Shown here in pieces: positions 41,860-49,431 of a DNA stretch of 64,000 nt (position 1 is the first letter of the stretch; every line of letters starts with the position of its first letter). The notes below the pieces were generated by a model that was not told the origin of the DNA, did not search any database, and saw nothing but the letters and a program-made list of their open reading frames with translations. A program made the translations under genes and the position numbers. The stretch is from Agrilutibacter niabensis (GTDB lineage: Bacteria; Pseudomonadota; Gammaproteobacteria; Xanthomonadales; Xanthomonadaceae): positions 682,001 through 746,000 of the forward strand of contig NZ_JBHSNJ010000012.1 of the NCBI RefSeq assembly GCF_042657165.1. The letters run 5' to 3'.

Positions 41860-42645
41860 GTGGCTGAATTCTCCCTACCCAAGAACTCGCAGATCCAGAA
41901 GGGCCGCCATTGGCCGTCGCCCGGCGCCAGGCAGCCGCGCACCTTCAAGGTCTACCGCTGGAATCCCGACGACGGCATGAACCCGCGCGTGGACACCTAC
42001 GAGGTGGACATGGCGACCTGCGGCCCGATGGTTCTGGACGCGCTGATCAAGATCAAGAACGAGATCGACCCGACGCTGACCTTCCGTCGTTCGTGCCGGG
42101 AGGGCATCTGCGGCTCGTGCGCGATGAACATCGATGGCACCAACACGTTGGCGTGCACCAAGGCGATCTCTGATTGCAGCGCAAAGGGCGACGTGCCGAT
42201 CTATCCGCTGCCGCACATGCCGGTAGTGAAGGATCTCGTGCCGGACATGACGCATTTCTATGCGCAGTACGCTTCGATCAAGCCGTGGCTGCGGACGCAG
42301 AGCCCTGCGCCGTCGGATCGCGAACGCCTGCAGTCGCCGGCCGACCGCAAGAAGCTCGATGGTCTGTACGAGTGCATCCTCTGCGCCTGCTGCTCCACGT
42401 CGTGCCCCAGCTACTGGTGGAACGGCGAGCGTTACCTCGGCCCGGCGATCCTGTTGCAGGCCTATCGCTGGATCATCGATTCGCGCGATGAAGACACCGG
42501 CGCGCGCCTGGACGATCTGGAGGATCCGTTCAAGTTGTACCGCTGCCACACGATCATGAACTGTGCGCGGACCTGTCCGAAGGGCTTGAACCCGGCGCTT
42601 GCGATCGCGGAAATCAAGAAGCTGATGCTGGCGCGACGGGTCTGA
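41860..42645 (+). CDS. sdhB: Succinate dehydrogenase iron-sulfur subunit SdhB
   Basis: The 261-residue subunit has the [2Fe-2S] cluster motif CREGICGSCAMN-x-C (about 78-95), the [4Fe-4S] motif CILCACCSTSC (about 172-182) and the [3Fe-4S] motif CHTIMNCARTCPKG (about 230-245). It passes electrons from FAD to quinone. The start is a GTG at 41860. A perfect hairpin follows the stop before the MAPEG gene. Confidence 0.96.
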   Translation: MAEFSLPKNSQIQKGRHWPSPGARQPRTFKVYRWNPDDGMNPRVDTYEVDMATCGPMVLDALIKIKNEIDPTLTFRRSCREGICGSCAMNIDGTNTLACTKAISDCSAKGDVPIYPLPHMPVVKDLVPDMTHFYAQYASIKPWLRTQSPAPSDRERLQSPADRKKLDGLYECILCACCSTSCPSYWWNGERYLGPAILLQAYRWIIDSRDEDTGARLDDLEDPFKLYRCHTIMNCARTCPKGLNPALAIAEIKKLMLARRV

Positions 42646-42668
42646 ATCCAACAGGCCATACAAGAATG

Positions 42669-42691
42669 AAAGGCGTGCACTGCACGCCTTT
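42669..42691 (+). terminator. Perfect hairpin between sdhB and MAPEG gene
   Basis: AAAGGCGTGC (42669-42678) pairs with GCACGCCTTT (42682-42691) around an ACT loop, 24 nt after the sdhB stop and 20 nt before the next ATG. The T-tract is short (TTT), so it probably attenuates rather than ends transcription into the downstream genes, or marks the 3' end of sdhCDAB mRNA. Confidence 0.65.
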
Positions 42692-42710
42692 CGCTTGAGG
42701 AGGAAACGGA

Positions 42711-43133
42711 ATGGCGGACAACGCGATTTTCCTGCCCGCGCTCGCGATGGCGGCGCTTACGTTCGTCGTGTGGTGGCGCATGTACTTCACGCGCATAGGC
42801 CAGATGAAGCGCGAGCGCATCCATCCGCAATCGGTCGCCACTTCGGCACAGGCGGCCGCGAAGCTCACCGAAAGCCGGGCGGCCGACAATTTCCGCAATC
42901 TGTTCGAACTGCCGGTGTTGTTCTACCTGGCGCTGGTCGTTGCCGCGCAGACGGGGTTGGTGAACGCGACGGTGCTCGCGCTGGCATGGGTGTTCGTCGC
43001 GCTTCGCATCGCGCACAGCTGGATCCAGTGCACTTACAACAGGGTGATCCACCGCTTCTATGTCTACGTCACCGGCGGCATGGTGCTCTGGGTGCTGTGG
43101 GGAGTGCTGGCGTACGGGCTGCTGCGCGAATGA
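42711..43133 (+). CDS. MAPEG family membrane protein
   Basis: The 140-residue protein has four hydrophobic helices and the MAPEG features RADNFRNLFELPVLFYLALV and LAWVFVALRIAHSWIQCTYN-x-V-x-HRF. Family members are glutathione-linked membrane proteins (eicosanoid and glutathione metabolism); the bacterial role is unclear. A strong GAGGAGGAAAC site precedes the ATG. Its stop overlaps the sdhE start by 4 bp. Confidence 0.86.
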   Translation: MADNAIFLPALAMAALTFVVWWRMYFTRIGQMKRERIHPQSVATSAQAAAKLTESRAADNFRNLFELPVLFYLALVVAAQTGLVNATVLALAWVFVALRIAHSWIQCTYNRVIHRFYVYVTGGMVLWVLWGVLAYGLLRE

Positions 43134-43384
43134 ACGAAGCCGACGAAGTCGAACTGCGCCGCCTGCGGTGGAAGTCCCGCCGCGGCATGCGTGAGCTCGA
43201 CCAGCTGCTCGGTCGATATCTCGATCGCGAGTGGCGGCAGAGTTCCGAAGCCGAACGCGGCGTTTTCCTACGGCTCCTGGAAACCGAAGACGATAAGCTC
43301 TGGCACTGGTTCATGGGCCATGAGGTTGCCGACGATGCCGAAATCCAGACGCTGGTCGAGCGCATCCGCGCCCTGCCGCCTTGA
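43130..43384 (+). CDS. sdhE: Succinate dehydrogenase assembly factor SdhE (Sdh5/YgfY)
   Basis: This 84-residue helical protein has the family features RRLRWKSRRGMRELDQLLGRYL (with the RGxxE motif, here R-R-G-M-R-E-L-D, residues about 18-24) and FLRLLETEDDKLWHWFMGHE. SdhE promotes covalent FAD attachment to SdhA. It lies downstream of sdhCDAB with the MAPEG gene between. It overlaps MAPEG by 4 bp. The antitoxin label (CptB) in older work refers to its pairing with YgfX, which follows here. Confidence 0.92.
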   Translation: MNEADEVELRRLRWKSRRGMRELDQLLGRYLDREWRQSSEAERGVFLRLLETEDDKLWHWFMGHEVADDAEIQTLVERIRALPP

Positions 43385-43787
43385 CTGGAGGCCCTCGCGC
43401 GCCTTGGCGCTGCTGTTGATGCTGCTCGGGATCCTTGCGGCCGTGTCGGCCCTGGCTTCGGAACTGCCCTGGTTCGCCGCGCTCCCACTGGCGGTGCTGT
43501 CCGTGGCGTACGGAGCCTGGCTGGGAAGGCGGGAGTTCCTCCGGCCAACCTGCAGCCTGGTGATTCCCTTCAACGACACGGTCGCCACCATCGATGGCGT
43601 GCCCATGGGCGACCTGCAACTGCGGTGGCGCGGCCCGTTGGCATTCCTGGAGTGGCGCGATGCCAATGGCGGCCGGCAACGCCTCCAGGGCTGGCCGGAC
43701 AACCTGGCTGCCGATGCGCGGCGTGAACTGAGGCTGGCCATGGCGGCACGCCTCCCCGCGCAATCACCACGTTCGATGGCACCATAG
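43335..43787 (+). CDS. ygfX: YgfX-like protein (SdhE partner)
   Basis: The product has two short membrane helices (ALALLLMLLGILAAVSALA and AALPLAVLSVAYGAW) and a small C-terminal domain with LRWRGPLAFLEWRDANGGRQRLQGWPD, close to the E. coli YgfX layout (RWQGQEW..., then GGKRQHLWL). YgfX binds SdhE and was reported as the toxin CptA acting on FtsZ/MreB. The start is uncertain: no ATG follows the sdhE stop; the ATG at 43335 lies inside sdhE (50-bp overlap), and TTG codons at 43404 and 43416 are alternatives. The gene order sdhE-ygfX is conserved in gammaproteobacteria. Confidence 0.75.
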   Translation: MPKSRRWSSASAPCRLDWRPSRALALLLMLLGILAAVSALASELPWFAALPLAVLSVAYGAWLGRREFLRPTCSLVIPFNDTVATIDGVPMGDLQLRWRGPLAFLEWRDANGGRQRLQGWPDNLAADARRELRLAMAARLPAQSPRSMAP

Positions 43788-43826
43788 CCGCCTCGCGCCA
43801 CGGCCGCCCGCAAGATCCAATCCGGC

Positions 43827-45071
43827 ATGTTCAAACCCGTCCCCGTCGCCATCGGCCTGCGCTACCTGCGCGCCAAACGCCGCAATGGCTTCATCTCCTT
43901 CATTTCTTTCGCATCGATTGTCGGCATCGCCCTCGGCGTGGCGATCCTGATCACCACGATGGCGGTGATGGGCGGGTTCCAGCGCGAGATCCGCGACCGC
44001 ATGCTGCAGATGACTGCGCACGCGACGGTCAGCGGCTATGGCGAGCCCGTGGAGAACTGGCCGCAGGCCGTCGAAGCCGCCGTGGTCGACAAACGGGTCG
44101 CGGGCGCTGCGCCCTATGTCGAGAAGGAGGCGTTGATCTCCGGCGCGCGCAACCAGCCGGCCCTGATCCGAGGCGTGCTGCCGGTGGAAGAGGGCAAGGT
44201 CTCGGTACTGGCCGACAAGATGGTTGAGGGCAAGCTGGACCAGCTCCAGCCGGGCAGCTTCAGGGTCGTGCTGGGCCGCGAACTGGCGCTGTGGCTGGGC
44301 GTCGGGGTCGGCGACAGCGTGATCGTGACGACCTCCGATTTCCGCAGCACGCCGATGGGCGCGATCGCGACGCAGAAGCGCTTCGTTGTCAGCGGCATCT
44401 TCGAGGCGGGTTACAACGACTTCGACAAGGGTCTCGCCGTCGTCAACATGAAGGACCTGCAGCGCGTGCTGCGCATGGGCGAGGGCGTGACCGGAGTGCG
44501 CCTGAAGCTGCACGACATGGACCAGGCCTCAGAAGTCGCCACCGACCTTGCGCTGGAACTCGGCGGCCCGTATCGCGTCAGCGACTGGAGCAGCGAGAAC
44601 GCCAATCTGTTCCGTGCGCTCAAGATGGAAAAGACCATCATGGCGATCCTGCTCGCCTTCATCATCGGCATGGGCGCATTCAACCTGGTCAATTCGCAGG
44701 TGATGCTGGTGACCGACAAGCAGGCTGACATCGCGATCCTGCGTACCCTCGGCCTGACGCCGCGGGGCGTGATGAAGGTATTCATGGTGCAGGGCACGCT
44801 GATCGGCGTCATCGGCACCACCATCGGCGTGATCGGCGGCATCCTGCTGACGCTCAACCTGGAGCACATACTGCGCGGCATCGAGCGTGTTTTCGGTGTG
44901 CAGCTGATGCCGGAGGACGTCTACTACATCACCGGTCTCCCGACCGACCTGCAGGCCAGCGACGTGGTGCTCACCGCGGCGGCGGCGCTGACCATGGCCT
45001 TCCTCGCGACGGTCTATCCGGCCTGGCGGGCGGCGCGCACGGCTCCGGCGGAGGCGCTGCGCTATGAGTAA
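43827..45071 (+). CDS. lolC: Lipoprotein-releasing ABC transporter permease (LolC/LolF type)
   Basis: The 414-residue permease has four membrane helices: one N-terminal (about 26-48, FISFASIVGIALGVAILITTMAVMGGF) and three at the C-terminal end (about 270-400), with a large periplasmic loop between. The GFQREIRDRML segment after helix 1 and ILRTLGLTPRGVMKVFM coupling helix are family marks. It extracts outer-membrane lipoproteins from the inner membrane for LolA. Only one permease gene is here and lolD follows directly, so the complex may be a LolF-type homodimer. The stop overlaps the lolD ATG by 8 bp. Confidence 0.9.
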   Translation: MFKPVPVAIGLRYLRAKRRNGFISFISFASIVGIALGVAILITTMAVMGGFQREIRDRMLQMTAHATVSGYGEPVENWPQAVEAAVVDKRVAGAAPYVEKEALISGARNQPALIRGVLPVEEGKVSVLADKMVEGKLDQLQPGSFRVVLGRELALWLGVGVGDSVIVTTSDFRSTPMGAIATQKRFVVSGIFEAGYNDFDKGLAVVNMKDLQRVLRMGEGVTGVRLKLHDMDQASEVATDLALELGGPYRVSDWSSENANLFRALKMEKTIMAILLAFIIGMGAFNLVNSQVMLVTDKQADIAILRTLGLTPRGVMKVFMVQGTLIGVIGTTIGVIGGILLTLNLEHILRGIERVFGVQLMPEDVYYITGLPTDLQASDVVLTAAAALTMAFLATVYPAWRAARTAPAEALRYE

Positions 45072-45798
45072 GGGCCAGGAAATGGGAAATCCCGAATCGC
45101 TGCAGCCCGCAGCGGTGATCCACTGCGAAGGTCTGGGCAAGACTTACGCGGAAGGCTCGCTGCGCACGCCGGTCTTCGACGGCTTGTCGCTGTCGGTGGC
45201 GAAGGGCGAAACCGTTGCGATCCTGGGCGCGTCGGGCGCGGGCAAGAGCACGCTGCTGCACCTGCTTGGTGGCCTGGATACGCCCACCGCGGGAGAGGTC
45301 TACGTCGCCGGGCAGAAAATGAGCAAGTTGTCCGACGCGGCGCGCGGTGCGCTGCGCAACAAGGCGCTTGGCTTCGTCTACCAGTTCCATCACCTGCTGC
45401 CGGAATTCACCGCGCTGGAGAACGTCATGTTGCCGGTGCTCCTCAACGGCACCGGGGTGCAGGCCGCCGCGCAGCATGCGAAGGCACTGCTGGAAGCGGT
45501 GGGCCTGGGGCATCGTCTCGAGCACAAGCCCGGCGAACTTTCCGGCGGCGAACGCCAGCGCGCGGCGGTCGCGCGTGCGCTGGTGAACCGCCCGGCCTGC
45601 GTGCTGGGTGACGAGCCCACCGGTAACCTCGACGAAAAGACCGCGGCCACCGTGTTCGAGCTGATGCTGGCGCTCAATCGCGAGCATCACACCAGCCTGG
45701 TGCTGGTCACGCACGCGCGGGCGCTGGCGCGACGCATGGATCGCGTGCTGGAACTGCACGAAGGCAAGCTGCGCGAGCTGCGACGCGACGAGGTCTAG
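45064..45798 (+). CDS. lolD: Lipoprotein-releasing ABC transporter ATP-binding protein LolD
   Basis: The 244-residue ATPase has Walker A GASGAGKST, Q-loop FVYQFHHLLPEF, signature LSGGERQRAAVARAL and Walker B ACVLGDEPTGNLDEKT, all typical of the MacB/LolD branch. It powers lipoprotein release with the lolC product. The ATG at 45064 overlaps the lolC stop; an ATG at 45082 is an alternative. Confidence 0.94.
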   Translation: MSKGQEMGNPESLQPAAVIHCEGLGKTYAEGSLRTPVFDGLSLSVAKGETVAILGASGAGKSTLLHLLGGLDTPTAGEVYVAGQKMSKLSDAARGALRNKALGFVYQFHHLLPEFTALENVMLPVLLNGTGVQAAAQHAKALLEAVGLGHRLEHKPGELSGGERQRAAVARALVNRPACVLGDEPTGNLDEKTAATVFELMLALNREHHTSLVLVTHARALARRMDRVLELHEGKLRELRRDEV

Positions 45799-45803
45799 CG
45801 CAC

Positions 45804-48209
45804 ATGGCCGACGTGGCAAGGACGCCACCAACGACACCAATCCTTGGGATTTCCGTCGCGCTGGCGCTCCTGGCCGGCGTGACGACCTGCCTGTGGCTGC
45901 CTTGGCTGGCACCGTGGTGGCTGTCCATGGTGATGCTGTCCGTGGGCGTGGCGGTCTGGATCAACCGTCCGCAATTGCTATTCCAGTGGCCGCTCGCAGC
46001 GCGTTTCATCGACGCGCACCGGCGGCGGCTATCAGGCGCGCTCCTGTGCGGCTTCGGACTGACCGGCCTGCACGCCGCGCATTCGCTGGCCGTGCAGCTC
46101 CCCATCTCGCTGGAAAAGCGGGAGACCCTCGTCGAGGGGCGGATCATCGACCTGCCACAGCATGAGCCGCGCCGCACCCGCTTCCTGTTTGAAGTCGATG
46201 CAAGCGGCTCGGCGCTGCCCGAACTGCAGGGGCGCACGCTGGTGCTGGCCTGGTACGACGACGCGCACGGCGCGGATGCTTCCCGGCCACGCTTTGGGTT
46301 GGGGGCCGGACAGCGCTGGTCGCTGCCGGTGCGCCTGCGCGCGCCTCGGGGACTGCGCAATCCCGGCGGTGCCGATGCGGAAAAATTTGCGATGGCGCGC
46401 CGCCTTGCCGCCACCGGCTATGTGTACGCACCCGGAATGGCCCGTCGCTTGTCGACTGCGTACGGATTGCAGGCATGGCGTGAGGCGATGTCCGCGCGCA
46501 TTGCGACCCAGGTGCGCACGCCCAGCTCCCGGTTCATACGGGCACTGGCACTGGGCGACACCCGCGCGCTCGGTGACGACGATTGGGAGGCATTGCGTGC
46601 GAATGGCCTGACCCACCTCATCGCGATTTCCGGCTTTCATGTGGGGCTGGTGGCGGGCTTCTTCGCGTTGTTCGTACGCAGCCAGTGGTGGCTGTGGCCC
46701 GCATTGGCGCGTCGATGCCCCGCGCCGGTCGCGGCGGCACTGGCGGCGGTCATCGGCGCCGGCGCGTATGCCGCCGTTGCCGGCTTCCAACTCCCGACCT
46801 TGCGCACCTTGCTGATGATCGCCGTCGTCGCGGCCGCCCGTATCTGGCGGCGGCCATCGCCGGCCGCGCAGGCGCTGGCGCTCGCGGGCACCACGGTGAT
46901 GCTGGTCGATCCGCTTGCCGTGGTGGGCGCCGGGTTCTGGCTCAGCTTCCTCGGCGTCGCCTGGCTGCTGTGGTGCCTGCCGCATGGCAATGGCAACGCG
47001 GTGCGCGAATTCCTGCCGGCGCAGGGTGTGGCGACGCTCGGATTGTTGCCGCCCAGCGTGTTGTTGTTCGGACAGGCTTCGCTGGCGGGCCCGTTTGCGA
47101 ACCTCATTGCGGTTCCCTGGTGGAGCCTGGTGGTGGTGCCGCTGGCGCTGATCGGACTGTTGCTGGAGGCGCTGGCGCCAGGCGCAGGCAGCTGGGCCTG
47201 GCGACTGGCCGCCTGGTGTTTCGACCTCAGTTGGCCCCTCTTCGAAGGACTGGCGGACAGCGGCCTGGCGTTGTGGTGGTTGCCCGAGGCGCGCTGGTTC
47301 GCGTTGCCGTTGGCCTTGCTGGCGGCGTTCTGGCTGCTTTTACCGCGAGGTACGCCAGGCAAGCCCCTGGCGCTGCTGTTGTGGCTTCCGCTGCTGTGGC
47401 CGGATCGCGATCTGCCGAGGCCCGGCGAAGCCGAATTGCTGGTGATCGACGTGGGGCAGGGGCTGTCGGTGCTGGTGCGCACGAATCGGCATACGCTGCT
47501 GTACGACATGGGCCCGGCGCTGCGCGACGGCTTCGATGCGGGCGACCGCGCGGTCGTGCCCGCGCTGCATGCGTTGGGGGTGCGCCGGATCGACCTGGCG
47601 GTGGTCAGCCACGGCGACAACGACCACGCAGGCGGCTTCGGCGCCGTGCAAGCGGAGTTTCCCGTCGCCAGCGTCCTGGCGCCCGAAGGCGCGGGGTTGC
47701 CATTCGCGGCGAACGCCTGCACGGCGGGACGGCATTGGACCTGGGACGGTGTCGAGTTCCGCTTGCTGCATCCTCCACCGCACTTCCCATACCTCGCCAA
47801 TGAGTCGAGCTGCGTATTGCGCATCGAGGGCAGGCATGGCTCGGCGCTGCTTACCGGCGATATCGGCGAGGTGATCGAGCGCGATCTCGTGCGCCTGCAT
47901 GCTGCCGATTTGAAGTCGGATGTCGTCCTGGTCGCCCACCACGGCAGCGACGGTTCCTCGGATCCGGCATTCGTCGACGCCACCCGGCCTCGTTTCGCAT
48001 TGGTGTCGTCCGGGCATGGCAACCGCTTCGGCCATCCCAGGCCGGACGTGATGCAGCGCTGGCGCCACGCGGGCGCGCGGACCTTCGACACTTCCCTGGG
48101 CGGTGCCCTGCATGTGGACCTGCGCGCCCGCGGCCTTCACGTGGAAACGCGACGCGGCGCACAGCCGCGGTGGTGGGATGCTGCCCGAAGACCCGACCGC
48201 GTCCCTTGA
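45804..48209 (+). CDS. comEC: ComEC/Rec2 DNA-uptake channel protein
   Basis: The 801-residue protein has an N-terminal DUF4131/OB-like part (about 40-190), a central polytopic competence domain (about 215-545, LALGDTRALGDDDWEALRANGLTHLIAISGFHVGLVAG start), and a C-terminal metallo-beta-lactamase domain (about 555-795) with DVGQGLSVLV, SHGDNDHAGG and VLVAHHGSDGSSDP. It moves single-stranded DNA across the inner membrane during natural transformation; the C-terminal domain may degrade the other strand. With the type IV pilus genes here it suggests competence (inference). Confidence 0.94.
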   Translation: MADVARTPPTTPILGISVALALLAGVTTCLWLPWLAPWWLSMVMLSVGVAVWINRPQLLFQWPLAARFIDAHRRRLSGALLCGFGLTGLHAAHSLAVQLPISLEKRETLVEGRIIDLPQHEPRRTRFLFEVDASGSALPELQGRTLVLAWYDDAHGADASRPRFGLGAGQRWSLPVRLRAPRGLRNPGGADAEKFAMARRLAATGYVYAPGMARRLSTAYGLQAWREAMSARIATQVRTPSSRFIRALALGDTRALGDDDWEALRANGLTHLIAISGFHVGLVAGFFALFVRSQWWLWPALARRCPAPVAAALAAVIGAGAYAAVAGFQLPTLRTLLMIAVVAAARIWRRPSPAAQALALAGTTVMLVDPLAVVGAGFWLSFLGVAWLLWCLPHGNGNAVREFLPAQGVATLGLLPPSVLLFGQASLAGPFANLIAVPWWSLVVVPLALIGLLLEALAPGAGSWAWRLAAWCFDLSWPLFEGLADSGLALWWLPEARWFALPLALLAAFWLLLPRGTPGKPLALLLWLPLLWPDRDLPRPGEAELLVIDVGQGLSVLVRTNRHTLLYDMGPALRDGFDAGDRAVVPALHALGVRRIDLAVVSHGDNDHAGGFGAVQAEFPVASVLAPEGAGLPFAANACTAGRHWTWDGVEFRLLHPPPHFPYLANESSCVLRIEGRHGSALLTGDIGEVIERDLVRLHAADLKSDVVLVAHHGSDGSSDPAFVDATRPRFALVSSGHGNRFGHPRPDVMQRWRHAGARTFDTSLGGALHVDLRARGLHVETRRGAQPRWWDAARRPDRVP

Positions 48210-48256
48210 TTGGCGCGGTTTCGCCCAGAAATATCGCCACCGCCCGGTCCGCTCCG

Positions 48257-48262
48257 TATGCT
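48257..48262 (+). promoter_or_regulatory. -10-like hexamer before exbB
   Basis: TATGCT lies about 50 nt before the exbB GTG. No -35 match; weak. Confidence 0.3.
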
Positions 48263-48308
48263 AGCGGCCGGACTTATCTGGAAACGGCCACAGGCCGGAG
48301 GTTTGCGA

Positions 48309-48971
48309 GTGCTGGAACTGGTCAAGGCCGGCGGTTGGCCGATGATTCCGCTGATCCTGTTGTCGGTGCTGGCGTTGACCATCGTCGTCGAGCGCGCCTG
48401 GACGCTTCGCCGCCGTGCGGTCATGCCGCCGGGACTGGGCAAGGAAGTGCGGACCTGGGCTGCGGGCGGCAAGCTCGATCCCGCCCACATCGAATCGCTG
48501 CGCGCGACGTCGCCGCTTGGCGCCCTGCTTGCGGCCGCGCTGGACGTACGCAATCGCCCGCGCGACCAGATCCGCGAACGCATCGAGGATGTCGGCCGCC
48601 ACCTCGTCCATCGCATGGAGCGCTACCTCAACACCCTCGGCACGATTTCCGCCGCCGGCCCCCTGCTGGGCCTGTTCGGCACCGTGGTCGGCATGATCCA
48701 GATGTTCCTGGGCATCCTCGACCATGGCATCGGCGACGTGAACCAGCTTGCCGGCGGCATCGGCAAGGCGCTCGTATGCACCGCGGCGGGCATGATCGTC
48801 GCGATTCCCGCGCTGATCGCGCATCGCTGGTTCCGCGGCCGCATCGCGGAATACATCGTCGACATGGAGCATGAAGCGATCCAACTGCTCGACACCATCG
48901 ACCTTCGTCCGGCCTCGGCCCGCGTCGCGCCGGGCACGCACGGCATCACGCCGCCCGTGGGCACGCCCTGA
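48309..48971 (+). CDS. exbB: MotA/TolQ/ExbB proton channel protein
   Basis: The 220-residue inner-membrane protein has three helices: near residue 12 (GGWPMIPLILLSVLALTIVVERAW), about 110-140 (ISAAGPLLGLFGTVVGMIQMFLGI) and about 155-180 (GIGKALVCTAAGMIVAIPALIA). The GLLGTVxGM-type signature places it in the ExbB/TolQ group. With ExbD it uses the proton gradient to energise TonB-type transport or related work. The GTG at 48309 with GGAGG 8 nt upstream is chosen over an upstream ATG; family N-terminus fits. Confidence 0.9.
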   Translation: MLELVKAGGWPMIPLILLSVLALTIVVERAWTLRRRAVMPPGLGKEVRTWAAGGKLDPAHIESLRATSPLGALLAAALDVRNRPRDQIRERIEDVGRHLVHRMERYLNTLGTISAAGPLLGLFGTVVGMIQMFLGILDHGIGDVNQLAGGIGKALVCTAAGMIVAIPALIAHRWFRGRIAEYIVDMEHEAIQLLDTIDLRPASARVAPGTHGITPPVGTP

Positions 48972-48993
48972 ACGATGCGATGAGGGCATTCCC

Positions 48994-49431
48994 ATGAGGA
49001 TCCGCGACCACCGCAAGGACGACGAGCCGGAGATCAACCTGATCCCGTTGATCGACGTCATCCTGGTGCTGATCATCTTCTTCGTGGTCACCACGACGTT
49101 CGATGCGCGCTCGGTGCTCAAGCTGCAGCTGCCCAAGGCCACCGGCGAGGCGGCCACCGATACCACCCGCGCGTTGAGCGTGCTGGTCAATGCCGACGGC
49201 CGCTATTTCGTCGATGACCGCGAGGTGTTGCGCGACGACGTCGAATCGCTCAAGGCGACGCTCGCCGAAGTCGCCGGAACCGATCGCGATCGCAAGGTGC
49301 TGTTGCGCGCCGACGCCCGCACGCCGCACCAGGCCGTTGTCACCGCGTACGACGCGCTCGGCCAGCTCGGCTTCCGCCAGGTGATGATCGCCACCGCGCC
49401 CGAAGCCCGCGCGCAAGGAAAGAACCCGTGA
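48994..49431 (+). CDS. exbD: Biopolymer transport protein ExbD/TolR
   Basis: This 145-residue protein has one membrane helix (about 17-39) with the functional Asp21 (PLIDVILVLIIFFVVTT) and a periplasmic C-terminal domain. It pairs with ExbB. Located between exbB and msbA, as in many gammaproteobacteria, the pair may serve envelope transport rather than iron uptake. The ATG has ATGAGGGCAT upstream (GAGGG site at 48982-48986). It overlaps msbA by 4 bp. Confidence 0.92.
   Translation: MRIRDHRKDDEPEINLIPLIDVILVLIIFFVVTTTFDARSVLKLQLPKATGEAATDTTRALSVLVNADGRYFVDDREVLRDDVESLKATLAEVAGTDRDRKVLLRADARTPHQAVVTAYDALGQLGFRQVMIATAPEARAQGKNP

Noticed and set aside
39534..41948. 804-codon minus-strand frame opposite sdhD/sdhA
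   Set aside because: Antisense of subunits with complete cofactor motifs.
43130..43787. sdhE-ygfX as a new toxin-antitoxin system
   Set aside because: The pair is the known SdhE/YgfX (CptB/CptA) arrangement; SdhE is an SDH flavination factor and the toxin-antitoxin idea is already described.
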